Below are positions 34,903-42,956 of a stretch of 64,000 nucleotides of DNA, piece after piece. This DNA is from Citromicrobium bathyomarinum. GTDB lineage: Bacteria > Pseudomonadota > Alphaproteobacteria > Sphingomonadales > Sphingomonadaceae. How positions within the stretch are numbered: the stretch's first letter is position 1; each line of letters begins with the position of its first letter. The position numbers and the translations under genes are program-made. The notes below the pieces were generated by a model. It saw nothing but the letters and a program-made list of their open reading frames with translations, had not been told where the DNA came from and did no database searches. Location of the stretch: NCBI RefSeq assembly GCF_021021475.1, contig NZ_JAINWL010000003.1:310001-374000 (forward strand). Reading direction: 5' to 3'.

Positions 34903-36114
34903 TCAGGACGTCTGCGTGAGAGCGGGCTGCTCGTAATTCTCCGGCGTCAGATCCAGCCGTTCGATCCGTTGCACGGGCTCGCGCACGCGCAATCTGGTGC
35001 CGGTGGTCTGGGCGAAGCGCTGGGTGATCGTGTAGCGCTCGATGATGTAGAAGCCCGGAATCTCGCCATCGCGGGCCACGGGGGCGTAGCGGCGGCTGTT
35101 CACGTGCCGTTTGACCTGATCGAGCCAGCCGGTTTCGCCTTGCGAGCGCAGGACTTCGAAATCCTCGACCACGCCGTCCGCATTGACCCAGAAGGCGACG
35201 TCCGCCCATGTCGGATGATTGCGCGACAGCGACGTCAGACGCGCGTTCCCGCTGTTGGGCCGCGCCGATTCGCGGTCTAGATCCGCATCCGTGTAAAGCG
35301 GGGCGGAATAGAGCAGCATCGGCCGTTTCACGCCGCCACGTTCGGCAAAGCGGCGGATCAGATCTTCGGTCGAAGCATCCTTGCCGTCCCTACGATCGAC
35401 TCGCGCCAGCATGACGTCAGCGATCAGGCCGAGATCCTCGGCACCCTCAAGGGGTTTCTGGCGAATTTCCTGCAATTGCTGGACGAAACGGCGGCGATAG
35501 ACATCGTTTCTGGTGGTTACGAAACGGCTGTCGTCGAGCAATGCCTGCCGCAGCCGGGCATAGGTCGCCACGCGCGGCTGACCTGCTGCCAGCGCTTCTT
35601 TTTCGACCCGCTCGTAGATGACCCTCGCATCGTCCGGATGGCCGAGCTTGGCGCGGCTGTCGCCGACATCGAGATCGGCGAGCAGGACGCGCGGATCGTT
35701 GTCGTCGAAGCCTGCCTCCAGCGCGTCGCGCGCGTCGAGCGTGGCGAGCTTGAAGCTGTTCGCTTCGCCCAGATGTTCGGAGACGCGTGAATAGGCGCGG
35801 TACAGGCCCGACACCTCTTCGGGCAGTCGCTCGTCATAGCGGCTGTTGCGACCGATCGCCTTCCTCAGGATGGAGCTGGCGTCGCGATATTCGCCTGCGA
35901 CGAACAGATTTTCCGCGTAGGCCAGCGAGGCCGCGATATCTTCTTCCGGAGGGCACCCGCGTTCGAGACAGGCGGCGAGATCGCGCGAGGTATTCTCAAG
36001 AGACCTCGCGGTGACGACGATGTTAGACTGGTCGTCCGATTGTTGCTGTGCAGATGCGCCAGAGCCGAGGGCCAGCAAGGATACGCTGAGCGGAAGAAGA
36101 ATACTGCGGGTCAT
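34903..36114 (-). CDS. Secreted helical-repeat protein with TonB-C-like C-terminus
   Basis: Exported protein of 403 residues with signal peptide (TRSILLPLSVSLLALGSGASA). The segment NIVVTARSLENT is reminiscent of receptor TonB-box regions. The middle (about 55-240) is helical and TPR-like (ASLAYAENLFVAGEYRDASSILRKAIG). The last third contains HPTWADVAFWVNADGVVEDFEVLRSQGE and VKRHVNSRRYAPV, which resembles the TonB C-terminal domain. It could contact TonB-dependent transport, but this is inference. Transcribed alone toward the convergent DUF938 gene. Confidence 0.7.
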   Translation of the reverse strand: MTRSILLPLSVSLLALGSGASAQQQSDDQSNIVVTARSLENTSRDLAACLERGCPPEEDIAASLAYAENLFVAGEYRDASSILRKAIGRNSRYDERLPEEVSGLYRAYSRVSEHLGEANSFKLATLDARDALEAGFDDNDPRVLLADLDVGDSRAKLGHPDDARVIYERVEKEALAAGQPRVATYARLRQALLDDSRFVTTRNDVYRRRFVQQLQEIRQKPLEGAEDLGLIADVMLARVDRRDGKDASTEDLIRRFAERGGVKRPMLLYSAPLYTDADLDRESARPNSGNARLTSLSRNHPTWADVAFWVNADGVVEDFEVLRSQGETGWLDQVKRHVNSRRYAPVARDGEIPGFYIIERYTITQRFAQTTGTRLRVREPVQRIERLDLTPENYEQPALTQTS

Positions 36115-36196
36115 GATAGATTTACCTCACTGTAGCTCCAGGGAGATTGTTTTATATCATGCTTTGCCGCAGTCGCCTAATATCTTTGCGCGATGA

Positions 36197-36232
36197 GGAA
36201 AGCGGGGCGCGCAGTCGTGCCGCGCGCCCCGC
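36197..36232 (-). terminator. GC-rich terminator downstream of the entericidin-like gene
   Basis: On the minus strand a perfect 11-bp stem (GCGGGGCGCGC / GCGCGCCCCGC) with 9-nt loop, followed by TTTCCTC. It begins 8 bases after the stop codon at 36241. Confidence 0.65.
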
Positions 36233-36240
36233 AATGGATA

Positions 36241-36372
36241 TCAGTCGATGGCGTCTTCCCCGGCCTGGCCGACGGACTGGATGTCTTCGCCGGCACCCTT
36301 CACGGTGTTGCAGGCGGTCGCGGTGAGGCCGAGGGCTGCGATTCCGGCGGCGATGGCGAGCTTGCGGATCAT
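36241..36372 (-). CDS. Entericidin-like small lipoprotein
   Basis: A 43-residue lipoprotein, read by eye: MIRKLAIAAGIAALGLTATA then Cys21-NTVKGAGEDIQSVGQAGEDAID. The C-N-T-V-x-G-A-G-x-D-I pattern after the lipidated cysteine is the hallmark of the entericidin A/B family. These are small envelope lipoproteins, named as an antidote/toxin pair in E. coli and widespread elsewhere without a proven toxin role. A single copy is present. AAAGGA ribosome site 9 nt upstream; a terminator follows. Confidence 0.88.
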   Translation of the reverse strand: MIRKLAIAAGIAALGLTATACNTVKGAGEDIQSVGQAGEDAID

Positions 36373-36420
36373 GGGTCAAGTCCTTTCAAGAAAAAGGCGC
36401 TCCATGCGCCTTTGCCGATG

Positions 36421-37365
36421 TCAACGCTGTTGCTGGGCGAGCGGTTCCTCGGGCGCAGGAACGTGCAGCCGGGCGCGCCGTGCCTTGCGTGCAAGATGGC
36501 CCTCGCGCACCAGAATGATGGTCCCGGCAAGGATGATCAGCGGCGCACCGATCCAGGTATTGGGCACCGGCAGCTCATCGAACACCTGCCAGCCGTACAG
36601 CGTGGCCCACAGCAGCGCGGTGTAATCCATCACGATCACCGTCGCCGCCGATCCGAAGCGCAGCGATGTGGTCAGCAACAGCTGCGCCGCCGCCCCGCTC
36701 AGCCCGACGCCGCCCAGCAGCAGCCAGGTCTCGCTCGAATGCGCCTTGGCGACGAAGGGCAGGGCAAGCGCCAGCAAAGGCACGGTCAGCAGGCAGAACC
36801 AGAACACGATGCTGGTCGGGCTTTCGGTCTTGTTCAGATCCTGAATCTGGATCGATGTCAGCGCGACCATGAAGGCCCCGCCGAGCCCGACGGCGATCCC
36901 CAGCGGGTCGACCGGATTGCCGCCGGGCTGGGCGACGATCAGGATACCGGCAAAACCGATCGCGATCGCGCTCCAGCGATAGCGGCCGATCCGCTCCTTC
37001 ATCAGCAGCATGGACAGGATCACGGCCCAGATCGGCGCAGTGAAGTTGATCGTGGTCGCTTCGGCCAGCGGCAGCATGATGACCGCGCCATAGACCAGCG
37101 CCATGCCGACGATGCCGTAGGCGCTACGGATCGCGTGGCTTTTGAACCGGACCGGTTTGAGCGTCGCGAAGCCGACCGTGGCGGCGGCAAAGGCGATCAT
37201 CGCCAGCAGCGTGACCGCCTGACGCCAGAAGATGATTTCGAGCAGGTGGACGCCGTCTTCCCCGACCAGCTTGACCAGCATCGACAGCGTGGTGAGCGAG
37301 AACGCGGCGAGCAGGCGCAGGCCGATCGCGGTCAGTGGGCGGGACTGGGCGACCGATGCATCCAT
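36421..37365 (-). CDS. EamA/DMT-superfamily transporter
   Basis: Inner-membrane protein of 314 residues with ten predicted helices formed by two EamA repeats. The first ends near AEATTINFTAPIWAVILSMLLMKERIG, the second near FGSAATVIVMDYTALLWATLYGWQVFDE. The motifs match the drug/metabolite exporter family, often annotated RhaT-like. The substrate is unknown. C-terminal tail is basic then Pro/Gln-rich. Single-gene unit next to the entericidin gene. Confidence 0.9.
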   Translation of the reverse strand: MDASVAQSRPLTAIGLRLLAAFSLTTLSMLVKLVGEDGVHLLEIIFWRQAVTLLAMIAFAAATVGFATLKPVRFKSHAIRSAYGIVGMALVYGAVIMLPLAEATTINFTAPIWAVILSMLLMKERIGRYRWSAIAIGFAGILIVAQPGGNPVDPLGIAVGLGGAFMVALTSIQIQDLNKTESPTSIVFWFCLLTVPLLALALPFVAKAHSSETWLLLGGVGLSGAAAQLLLTTSLRFGSAATVIVMDYTALLWATLYGWQVFDELPVPNTWIGAPLIILAGTIILVREGHLARKARRARLHVPAPEEPLAQQQR

Positions 37366-37449
37366 GCGTTGCTGGTAGTGATTGCTGGTGCCGGTTCAAG
37401 CGATGATTGGATCATTGCGCTTGGCGCGGTCAGGCCCCACCTGCGCGCG

Positions 37450-37680
37450 ATGACGTGGTGGCACGATCTTCTTTTCATCAGCGATGCGGGCCGCGTCGCT
37501 CTGCTTGGCGCGGGCTTCATCGCGCTCGCGCTGGTGGCACTGGTGGGGGAGAAGGTGCGTACGAGACGCGCGCGGATCGATCGGGTTGGCTGGGTGCCGT
37601 GGACGACGATCTTTCTTGCCGCTGCCGTGATTGGCGGCGGCTTGCTGGCGTCAGCGATACCGCCTCTTCTTCAAGGGTAG
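37450..37680 (+). CDS. Small two-helix membrane protein
   Basis: Not recognised. It has 76 residues with two hydrophobic helices: RVALLGAGFIALALVALVG, then a basic loop (EKVRTRRARIDRVGWVPW) and TTIFLAAAVIGGGLLASAIPPLL. The charged loop predicts both ends outside. The ATG at 37450 has no strong ribosome site. Membrane-protein composition and codon bias like its neighbours argue that it is real; a chance reading frame is still possible. It is convergent with cpaF across a 200-base hairpin-rich gap. Confidence 0.6.
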   Translation: MTWWHDLLFISDAGRVALLGAGFIALALVALVGEKVRTRRARIDRVGWVPWTTIFLAAAVIGGGLLASAIPPLLQG

Positions 37681-37851
37681 CTAACGCGGCGGACGCCGCG
37701 ATGCCCTCCCCGATGCCCTCCCTTGAAAGGGGGGAATTAAGAGAAATCCCGCAATCGCAAGCCGCAGGCGAGGGCAAGGCCGGAGTCGGAGCCGAAGGCG
37801 CAGACGGCCGAAGGCCACCTGCACGGCCGCCCGAGCTTTTGCGAGGACATC

Positions 37852-37895
37852 GCACACCCGGATGGGTGTGCGTCAGGCATGTCAGAGACATGCCT
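37852..37895. terminator. Two adjacent perfect hairpins at the cpaF 3' end
   Basis: GCACACCC-GGAT-GGGTGTGC (37852-37871) and AGGCATGTC-AGA-GACATGCCT (37875-37895). The second spans the cpaF stop codon (37882-37884). No T-run follows. The remaining gap from 37684 is G/C-rich with no coding potential I could support. The linking sequence resembles the TGTGTCAG repeat found at 18567 and 50332. Confidence 0.55.
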
Positions 37896-39432
37896 CCAAA
37901 TACGCCTGATCGAAACCGAACTGGCGGGCCTTTTCGAGCGTGTAGGGGCGCAGGCCCGAACTGCGGAATTCGCCCTTGATCTTCCCGTCTTCGCCTTCTT
38001 CCAGATATTCGAACTTGAACAGTTCCTGGGTGACGATGACCTCGCCCTCCATCCCGATCACCTCGGTGATGTTGGTCGTGCGGCGGCTGCCGTCGCGCAG
38101 GCGCTTGACCTGAACGATCAGGTCGACGGACTCCGCGATCTGGCGGCTGATCGCTTCTTTGGGGATCTTGATGTCGCCCATCAGGATCATGTTTTCCATA
38201 CGCCCCAGCGCCTCGCGCGGGGAGTTGGCGTGCAGCGTGCACATCGAACCGTCGTGGCCCGTGTTCATCGCGGCGAGCAGGTCGAAGGCTTCCGCGCCAC
38301 GAATTTCGCCCAGGATGATCCGGTCGGGTCGCATACGCAGCGCGTTCTTGACCAGGTCGCCGATGGTGATCGCGCCTTGCCCCTCCAGGTTTGGCGGGCG
38401 GGTTTCGAGCGGCAGCCAGTGCGGCTGCTGCAGGCGAAGTTCGGCGGCGTCTTCGATGGTCAGCACACGCTCGCCCGGGTCGATCATCTTCGACAGGGCG
38501 TTGAGCATGGTCGTCTTACCCGAGCCCGTACCGCCGGAGATCACCACGTTCATCCGGCAGGCGCCTGCAACCTTGAGCGCGGTCGCCATCTTGTCGTCCA
38601 TCGAGCCCCAGTTCTTGAGCATGTCGATGGTGATCGGCTTTTCGGAGAATTTACGAATCGAGATCGCCGTGCCGCGCAGGGATAGCGGCGGGACGATAAC
38701 GTTGACGCGGCTGCCATCCTTGAGGCGCGCGTCGGCCAGCGGGGTGGTCTGGTCGACCCGGCGGCCGACCTGGTTCACGATCCGTTGCGCGATCTGGAAC
38801 AGGTGCTGTTCGTCGCGGAACTGGATCGGCGCGATCTGCAGCTTGCCCTTCTTTTCGATGTAGGTCTGGTCCGGGCCGTTGACCATGATGTCGCTGACGT
38901 CGGGGTCGGTCAGAAGCTCTTCGAGCGGGCCGAAGCCCAGCAGCTCGTCGATCAGCACCTTTTCCAGCGCGAACTGCTCACGCCGGTTGAGCGTGATCTT
39001 GAGCTCGGCCAGCACCTCCATGATGATCGGCCGGAATTCCTCGGCCAGTTCGTCCTTGGTCAGGGTGGAGGCGGCTTCGGGGTCGATCCTCTCGAGCAGG
39101 CGCGGCAGCACCTGTTCCTTGATCTTGTGGACGCTCGCCTCGAACCCGGTGACCTCTTCGCGCACGTGGACCGCGTTGGAACGCTCGTCCAGGCGGCTCA
39201 TCGCGCTGGCGTGGCGGTTGGCGGAAGGAGACGGGGCGGGAGAGGGAACTGCGGGCGCATCCTGTCGGGAAGATGCATCGCCGTCATTGGGAACCGGCGG
39301 AAACTGCTCGCCGCCTTCGGGGCCGCTTTCCTGCGACGGATTGCCACCCCTCATCGGCTTGGCATTTCCGAAAGCCGGACGGCTGCCGGAACCCATGCCT
39401 CCGGGGCCGTTCCTGCGTCCGAAAGCGCTCAT
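37882..39432 (-). CDS. cpaF: CpaF/TadA-type secretion ATPase
   Basis: Hexameric ATPase of 516 residues for type IVc (Flp/Tad) pilus assembly, acting on the cytoplasmic face of the inner membrane. The N-terminal 80 residues are low-complexity Gly/Pro/Ser. A conserved N-terminal domain then follows (LIDELLGFGPLEELLTDPDVSDIMVNG), and the catalytic domain has Walker A GGTGSGKT (300-307), LTIEDAAEL, RMRPDRIILGEIRG, and TGHDGSMCTLHANSPREALGRME. No other pilus genes (cpaB, C, D, E, tadB, C or flp) are in the window, so this copy is solitary. Confidence 0.93.
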   Translation of the reverse strand: MSAFGRRNGPGGMGSGSRPAFGNAKPMRGGNPSQESGPEGGEQFPPVPNDGDASSRQDAPAVPSPAPSPSANRHASAMSRLDERSNAVHVREEVTGFEASVHKIKEQVLPRLLERIDPEAASTLTKDELAEEFRPIIMEVLAELKITLNRREQFALEKVLIDELLGFGPLEELLTDPDVSDIMVNGPDQTYIEKKGKLQIAPIQFRDEQHLFQIAQRIVNQVGRRVDQTTPLADARLKDGSRVNVIVPPLSLRGTAISIRKFSEKPITIDMLKNWGSMDDKMATALKVAGACRMNVVISGGTGSGKTTMLNALSKMIDPGERVLTIEDAAELRLQQPHWLPLETRPPNLEGQGAITIGDLVKNALRMRPDRIILGEIRGAEAFDLLAAMNTGHDGSMCTLHANSPREALGRMENMILMGDIKIPKEAISRQIAESVDLIVQVKRLRDGSRRTTNITEVIGMEGEVIVTQELFKFEYLEEGEDGKIKGEFRSSGLRPYTLEKARQFGFDQAYLEACL

Positions 39433-39632
39433 TTCATTCCCCCATGCCCGTCCGGGCGGATAATGGCTGCGGGTGCGGCGCGAATGGCCAACACCGCGTT
39501 CTCGAAATTGGTGAATAGAATGGAAAGCTTAGCAATTTCCTAAATGATAAACCGCGCCTCTGCGCGAAGGCGGCGCTGCCAATGGGGCCGGTGCTAAAGC
39601 CTCCTTAACCAAGCTGGCTTACCAGCAAGGGC

Positions 39633-40943
39633 ATGGACATGCAGTTGCGCAGCGGCGCGTATAGCGGCGGACAGGCCCATAGCATTGTGCGCGAACCCGC
39701 GCTGGTGCTGGTCGCGCTGATTGCGATCGTGATGCCGATCGTATCGGCGCTGGTCTATCCCACCTATATTCATCACATGCTGAGCCCGCAGGCCGAATTT
39801 TCGCGCCTGATAGAGCTGCCTTTCGTGGTCAGCGAAGTCGCGGTCGTCCTGTGGGCGGGGCGACAGGGTTTCGATTTGTCGAGCGCATGGCGGGCACTGC
39901 CGCGCGACATTCGCATCGCGGCGGGCGTGCTGCTGCTGGCGATCGGCGTCTCTGCACTCCTGATATCGAACAATTTCGCCTATTCGCTCACCCACAGTCT
40001 GATCGTATTGATCCACCTTGTCTTCGCGCTGGCGGTTTATCACTTGCTGGCGCGGCGCAGCATCCCTGCGCCCGATCGGATCGCGCCGCTGATCGCGGTG
40101 GGGGCGATCGTTCTGGTGCTCTACACCGCGTGGTGGCTGCTGACCGCGCCGCCGCCCGAAACGCAGCTCTATGGCAAGATCGAGTGGCACGCCGCGCTGC
40201 CGGGGTTCATCAGCGTGCGCCATTTCGGCGCGTGGTATGCGGGCCTTTCCTCAGTCTTTGCGCTGCGCATCCTGTTTGCCGAGCGGGACGGACGGATCGG
40301 GTGGGATCACCTGTTCTACTGCCTGACGGCCGCCGCGCTGGTCTGGTCGGGGACGCGCGCGGGCGTGCTCGCACTCATGGTGGTGGTCGGCATCGCGATG
40401 CTCTCGCTGCGCCGCATCCCGCCGGCCCGCAATATTGGTCACGCCGCGATCCTCACCGGGTTTGCGCTGTGCCTTGCATGGATCGCCATCCCGCCCGACG
40501 ACAGCTTCCGTCTATGGAACCTGAACGAGGGGCGGCTCACCGAGAGCATTGATGCCGGCCGTTTCCTGGCGTGGAAGCTCGGGATCGAGAGGTGGACCGA
40601 TTCGCCGCTGTTCGGCTGGGGCACCGGTTCTTTCCTGTGGGAGGTCGATCCCGGCTTTCCCCACACGCAGCCGCACAACGTGATCGTCCAGTTCCTGATC
40701 TCCTGGGGGATCATGGGCGCCATCCCGGCCTTCTGGCTGCTAGGGCGGGCGATCCGCTCTGCACATACAAGCGCGCTTGCCCACCGCGAGATGCTGCCGT
40801 TTCTCGGCATGGCCTATGCGCTGCTGCTGCAATCGCTGCTGGAAGGGATGCTGCACTATCCGCGTTTCATCGAAGCGATCATCGTGCTGCTCGCACTGGT
40901 AATCGCGCGCGCGCACCAGCCCGGCGCCGCCACGACACATTGA
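39633..40943 (+). CDS. O-antigen ligase/polymerase-like membrane protein (Wzy_C)
   Basis: Integral membrane protein of 436 residues with about ten to twelve helices. The large periplasmic loop carries the features of WaaL/Wzy_C proteins: SGTRAGVLALMV, GRFLAWKLGIERWTDSPLFGWGTGSF and the conserved PHNVIVQFLISWGIMGAIP histidine motif. Such proteins join or polymerise surface glycans. No glycan-synthesis cluster surrounds it except glmS downstream. ATGs at 39633 and 39639 are both possible; the second is better spaced from AAGGG. Confidence 0.87.
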   Translation: MDMQLRSGAYSGGQAHSIVREPALVLVALIAIVMPIVSALVYPTYIHHMLSPQAEFSRLIELPFVVSEVAVVLWAGRQGFDLSSAWRALPRDIRIAAGVLLLAIGVSALLISNNFAYSLTHSLIVLIHLVFALAVYHLLARRSIPAPDRIAPLIAVGAIVLVLYTAWWLLTAPPPETQLYGKIEWHAALPGFISVRHFGAWYAGLSSVFALRILFAERDGRIGWDHLFYCLTAAALVWSGTRAGVLALMVVVGIAMLSLRRIPPARNIGHAAILTGFALCLAWIAIPPDDSFRLWNLNEGRLTESIDAGRFLAWKLGIERWTDSPLFGWGTGSFLWEVDPGFPHTQPHNVIVQFLISWGIMGAIPAFWLLGRAIRSAHTSALAHREMLPFLGMAYALLLQSLLEGMLHYPRFIEAIIVLLALVIARAHQPGAATTH

Positions 40944-41043
40944 TTGCCGCCCCCGCGCGACCCGGCAACCGCCGCGCGCATTGCAAGGCCCGCCAGACAC
41001 GCTAGAGGGCACCGCAAGCAGAAGCGTGAAGGGCAACTGATCT

Positions 41044-42879
41044 ATGTGCGGCATTATCGGGATCGTCAGCGGTGAATCGGTGGTCGACCGGCTGGTCGAT
41101 GGCCTCCGGCGCATGGAATATCGCGGCTATGATTCCTCCGGCGTGTGCACGCTGGACGATAGCGGTGATGGCACCCGGATGATCCGCCGCCGGGCGCAGG
41201 GCAAGCTGGGCAATCTGGTCGAGGTGCTGGCGCAGGAGCCTGCGCCGGGTACCATCGGCATCGCCCACACCCGCTGGGCGACTCACGGCGCGCCGACCGC
41301 AGCCAATGCCCACCCGCACGCGGGCAAGGCCGCCGCGCTGGTCCATAACGGCATCATCGAGAATTTCCGCACGCTGCGCGACGAATTGCAGGCCGATGGC
41401 TATTCGGTCGAGAGCGAGACCGACAGCGAAGTCGTCGCCCTGCTGGTCAGCCGCGAAGTGGAGCGCGGCGCCACGCCCGAAGACGCGGTGCGCACGGTGC
41501 TGCCGCGCCTGCGCGGTGCCTTTGCGCTGGCCATGCTGTTTCCCGACCACCCCGACCGGATCATCGGCGCGCGGCTCGGCTCGCCGCTGGTGCTCGGCTA
41601 TGGCGAGGGTGAGATGTTCGTCGGCTCGGATGCGCTGGCACTGGCCCCGCTGACCCAGCGGATCACCTATCTGGAAGAGGGCGACTGGACCGTCGTCACC
41701 CGCGAAGGCGCGCAGATCTTCGATAGCGAGGGCAACGAAGTCACCCGCGAGATCGTCGCCTCGGGTGCAAGCGCGGCGGCGGTCGAGAAGGGCAATCACC
41801 GCCACTTCATGCAGAAGGAGATCTTCGAGCAGCCGACCGTGGTCGCCCAGACGCTCTCCAGCTATGTCCGCCAGGCGGACCAGACCGTGGCGCTGCCGCA
41901 GATGGACTTCGATCTTTCCAGCATCGAACGCATGACCATCGTCGCCTGCGGCACCTCGTTCTACGCCGGGATGGTCGGGCGATACTGGATCGAGCAGTTC
42001 GCGCGGGTGCCGGTGGACATCGATGTCGCCAGCGAGTTCCGTTACCGCGAGCCGCCGCTGGAGAAGGGCGGCCTTGCGCTGTTCATCTCGCAGAGCGGGG
42101 AAACCGCCGACACGCTCGCCGCGCTGCGCTATTGCAAGGCGCACGGGCAGACCATCGCGGCGATCGTCAACGTGCCCACCAGCACCATGGCGCGCGAGGC
42201 GGACCTGCTGCTGCCGATCCACGCGGGACCGGAAATCGGCGTCGCCTCGACCAAGGCGTTCACCTGCCAGCTGGCCGTGCTCGCCGCGCTTGCGGCCAAG
42301 CTTGCCGTGGTGAAAGACACGATGGACCGGGCGGAGGAACAGGAGGTGGTGCACCACCTGCTGGAAGCGCCCGCCGGCCTCAACGCCGCGCTCGACCATG
42401 ACGACGATATCGCAGCCATGGCGCACCTGATCGCCCCGGCGCGCGACGTGCTGTATCTGGGGCGCGGCGCGGATTATCCGATGGCGCTGGAAGGCGCGCT
42501 GAAGCTGAAGGAAATCAGCTACATCCACGCAGAAGGCTATGCCAGCGGAGAGATGAAGCACGGCCCCATCGCGCTGATCGACGAAGAAGTGCCGGTGGTG
42601 GTGATCGCCCCCAGCGGGCCGCTGTTCGAAAAGACCGTGTCCAATATGCAGGAAGTGCGCGCACGCGGCGGCAAGGTCGTCCTGATCTCCGACGCGGAAG
42701 GGCTGGAAGAGGCGGGCGAGGGGTGCCTCGCGACGATCGAGATGCCCAAGGTCCACCCGCTGATCGCGCCGCTGATCTATGCCGTGCCGGTCCAGCTACT
42801 GGCCTATCACGTCGCGCTGGTGAAGGGCACCGATGTCGACCAGCCGCGCAACCTCGCAAAATCCGTGACGGTCGAGTAA
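41044..42879 (+). CDS. glmS: Glutamine-fructose-6-phosphate aminotransferase (isomerizing)
   Basis: A 611-residue enzyme making glucosamine-6-phosphate, the entry point to peptidoglycan and lipopolysaccharide amino sugars. The N-terminal amidotransferase begins with the catalytic Cys2 (MCGIIGIV), then YRGYDSSG, HTRWATHG and NGIIENF. The two SIS domains include ACGTSFYAG, SQSGETADTLAALR, VASTKAFT, GRGADYPMALEGALKLKEISYIHAEGYASGEMKHGPIALI, and end with the conserved DQPRNLAKSVTVE. Length is normal. No ribozyme-like leader was seen. Confidence 0.97.
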   Translation: MCGIIGIVSGESVVDRLVDGLRRMEYRGYDSSGVCTLDDSGDGTRMIRRRAQGKLGNLVEVLAQEPAPGTIGIAHTRWATHGAPTAANAHPHAGKAAALVHNGIIENFRTLRDELQADGYSVESETDSEVVALLVSREVERGATPEDAVRTVLPRLRGAFALAMLFPDHPDRIIGARLGSPLVLGYGEGEMFVGSDALALAPLTQRITYLEEGDWTVVTREGAQIFDSEGNEVTREIVASGASAAAVEKGNHRHFMQKEIFEQPTVVAQTLSSYVRQADQTVALPQMDFDLSSIERMTIVACGTSFYAGMVGRYWIEQFARVPVDIDVASEFRYREPPLEKGGLALFISQSGETADTLAALRYCKAHGQTIAAIVNVPTSTMAREADLLLPIHAGPEIGVASTKAFTCQLAVLAALAAKLAVVKDTMDRAEEQEVVHHLLEAPAGLNAALDHDDDIAAMAHLIAPARDVLYLGRGADYPMALEGALKLKEISYIHAEGYASGEMKHGPIALIDEEVPVVVIAPSGPLFEKTVSNMQEVRARGGKVVLISDAEGLEEAGEGCLATIEMPKVHPLIAPLIYAVPVQLLAYHVALVKGTDVDQPRNLAKSVTVE

Positions 42880-42956
42880 CTTACGTCATTGGGATCGGGA
42901 GGTGATGCGGGCTAGGTTTTACAGCCCACTAACCTTTTCGGTTTAAGCTGCGAGCT

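Noticed and set aside
36193-37449. Long plus-strand frame before the small membrane protein at 37450.
   Set aside because: It is antisense to the entericidin-like gene and the EamA transporter; only its last 77 codons look like a genuine membrane protein.
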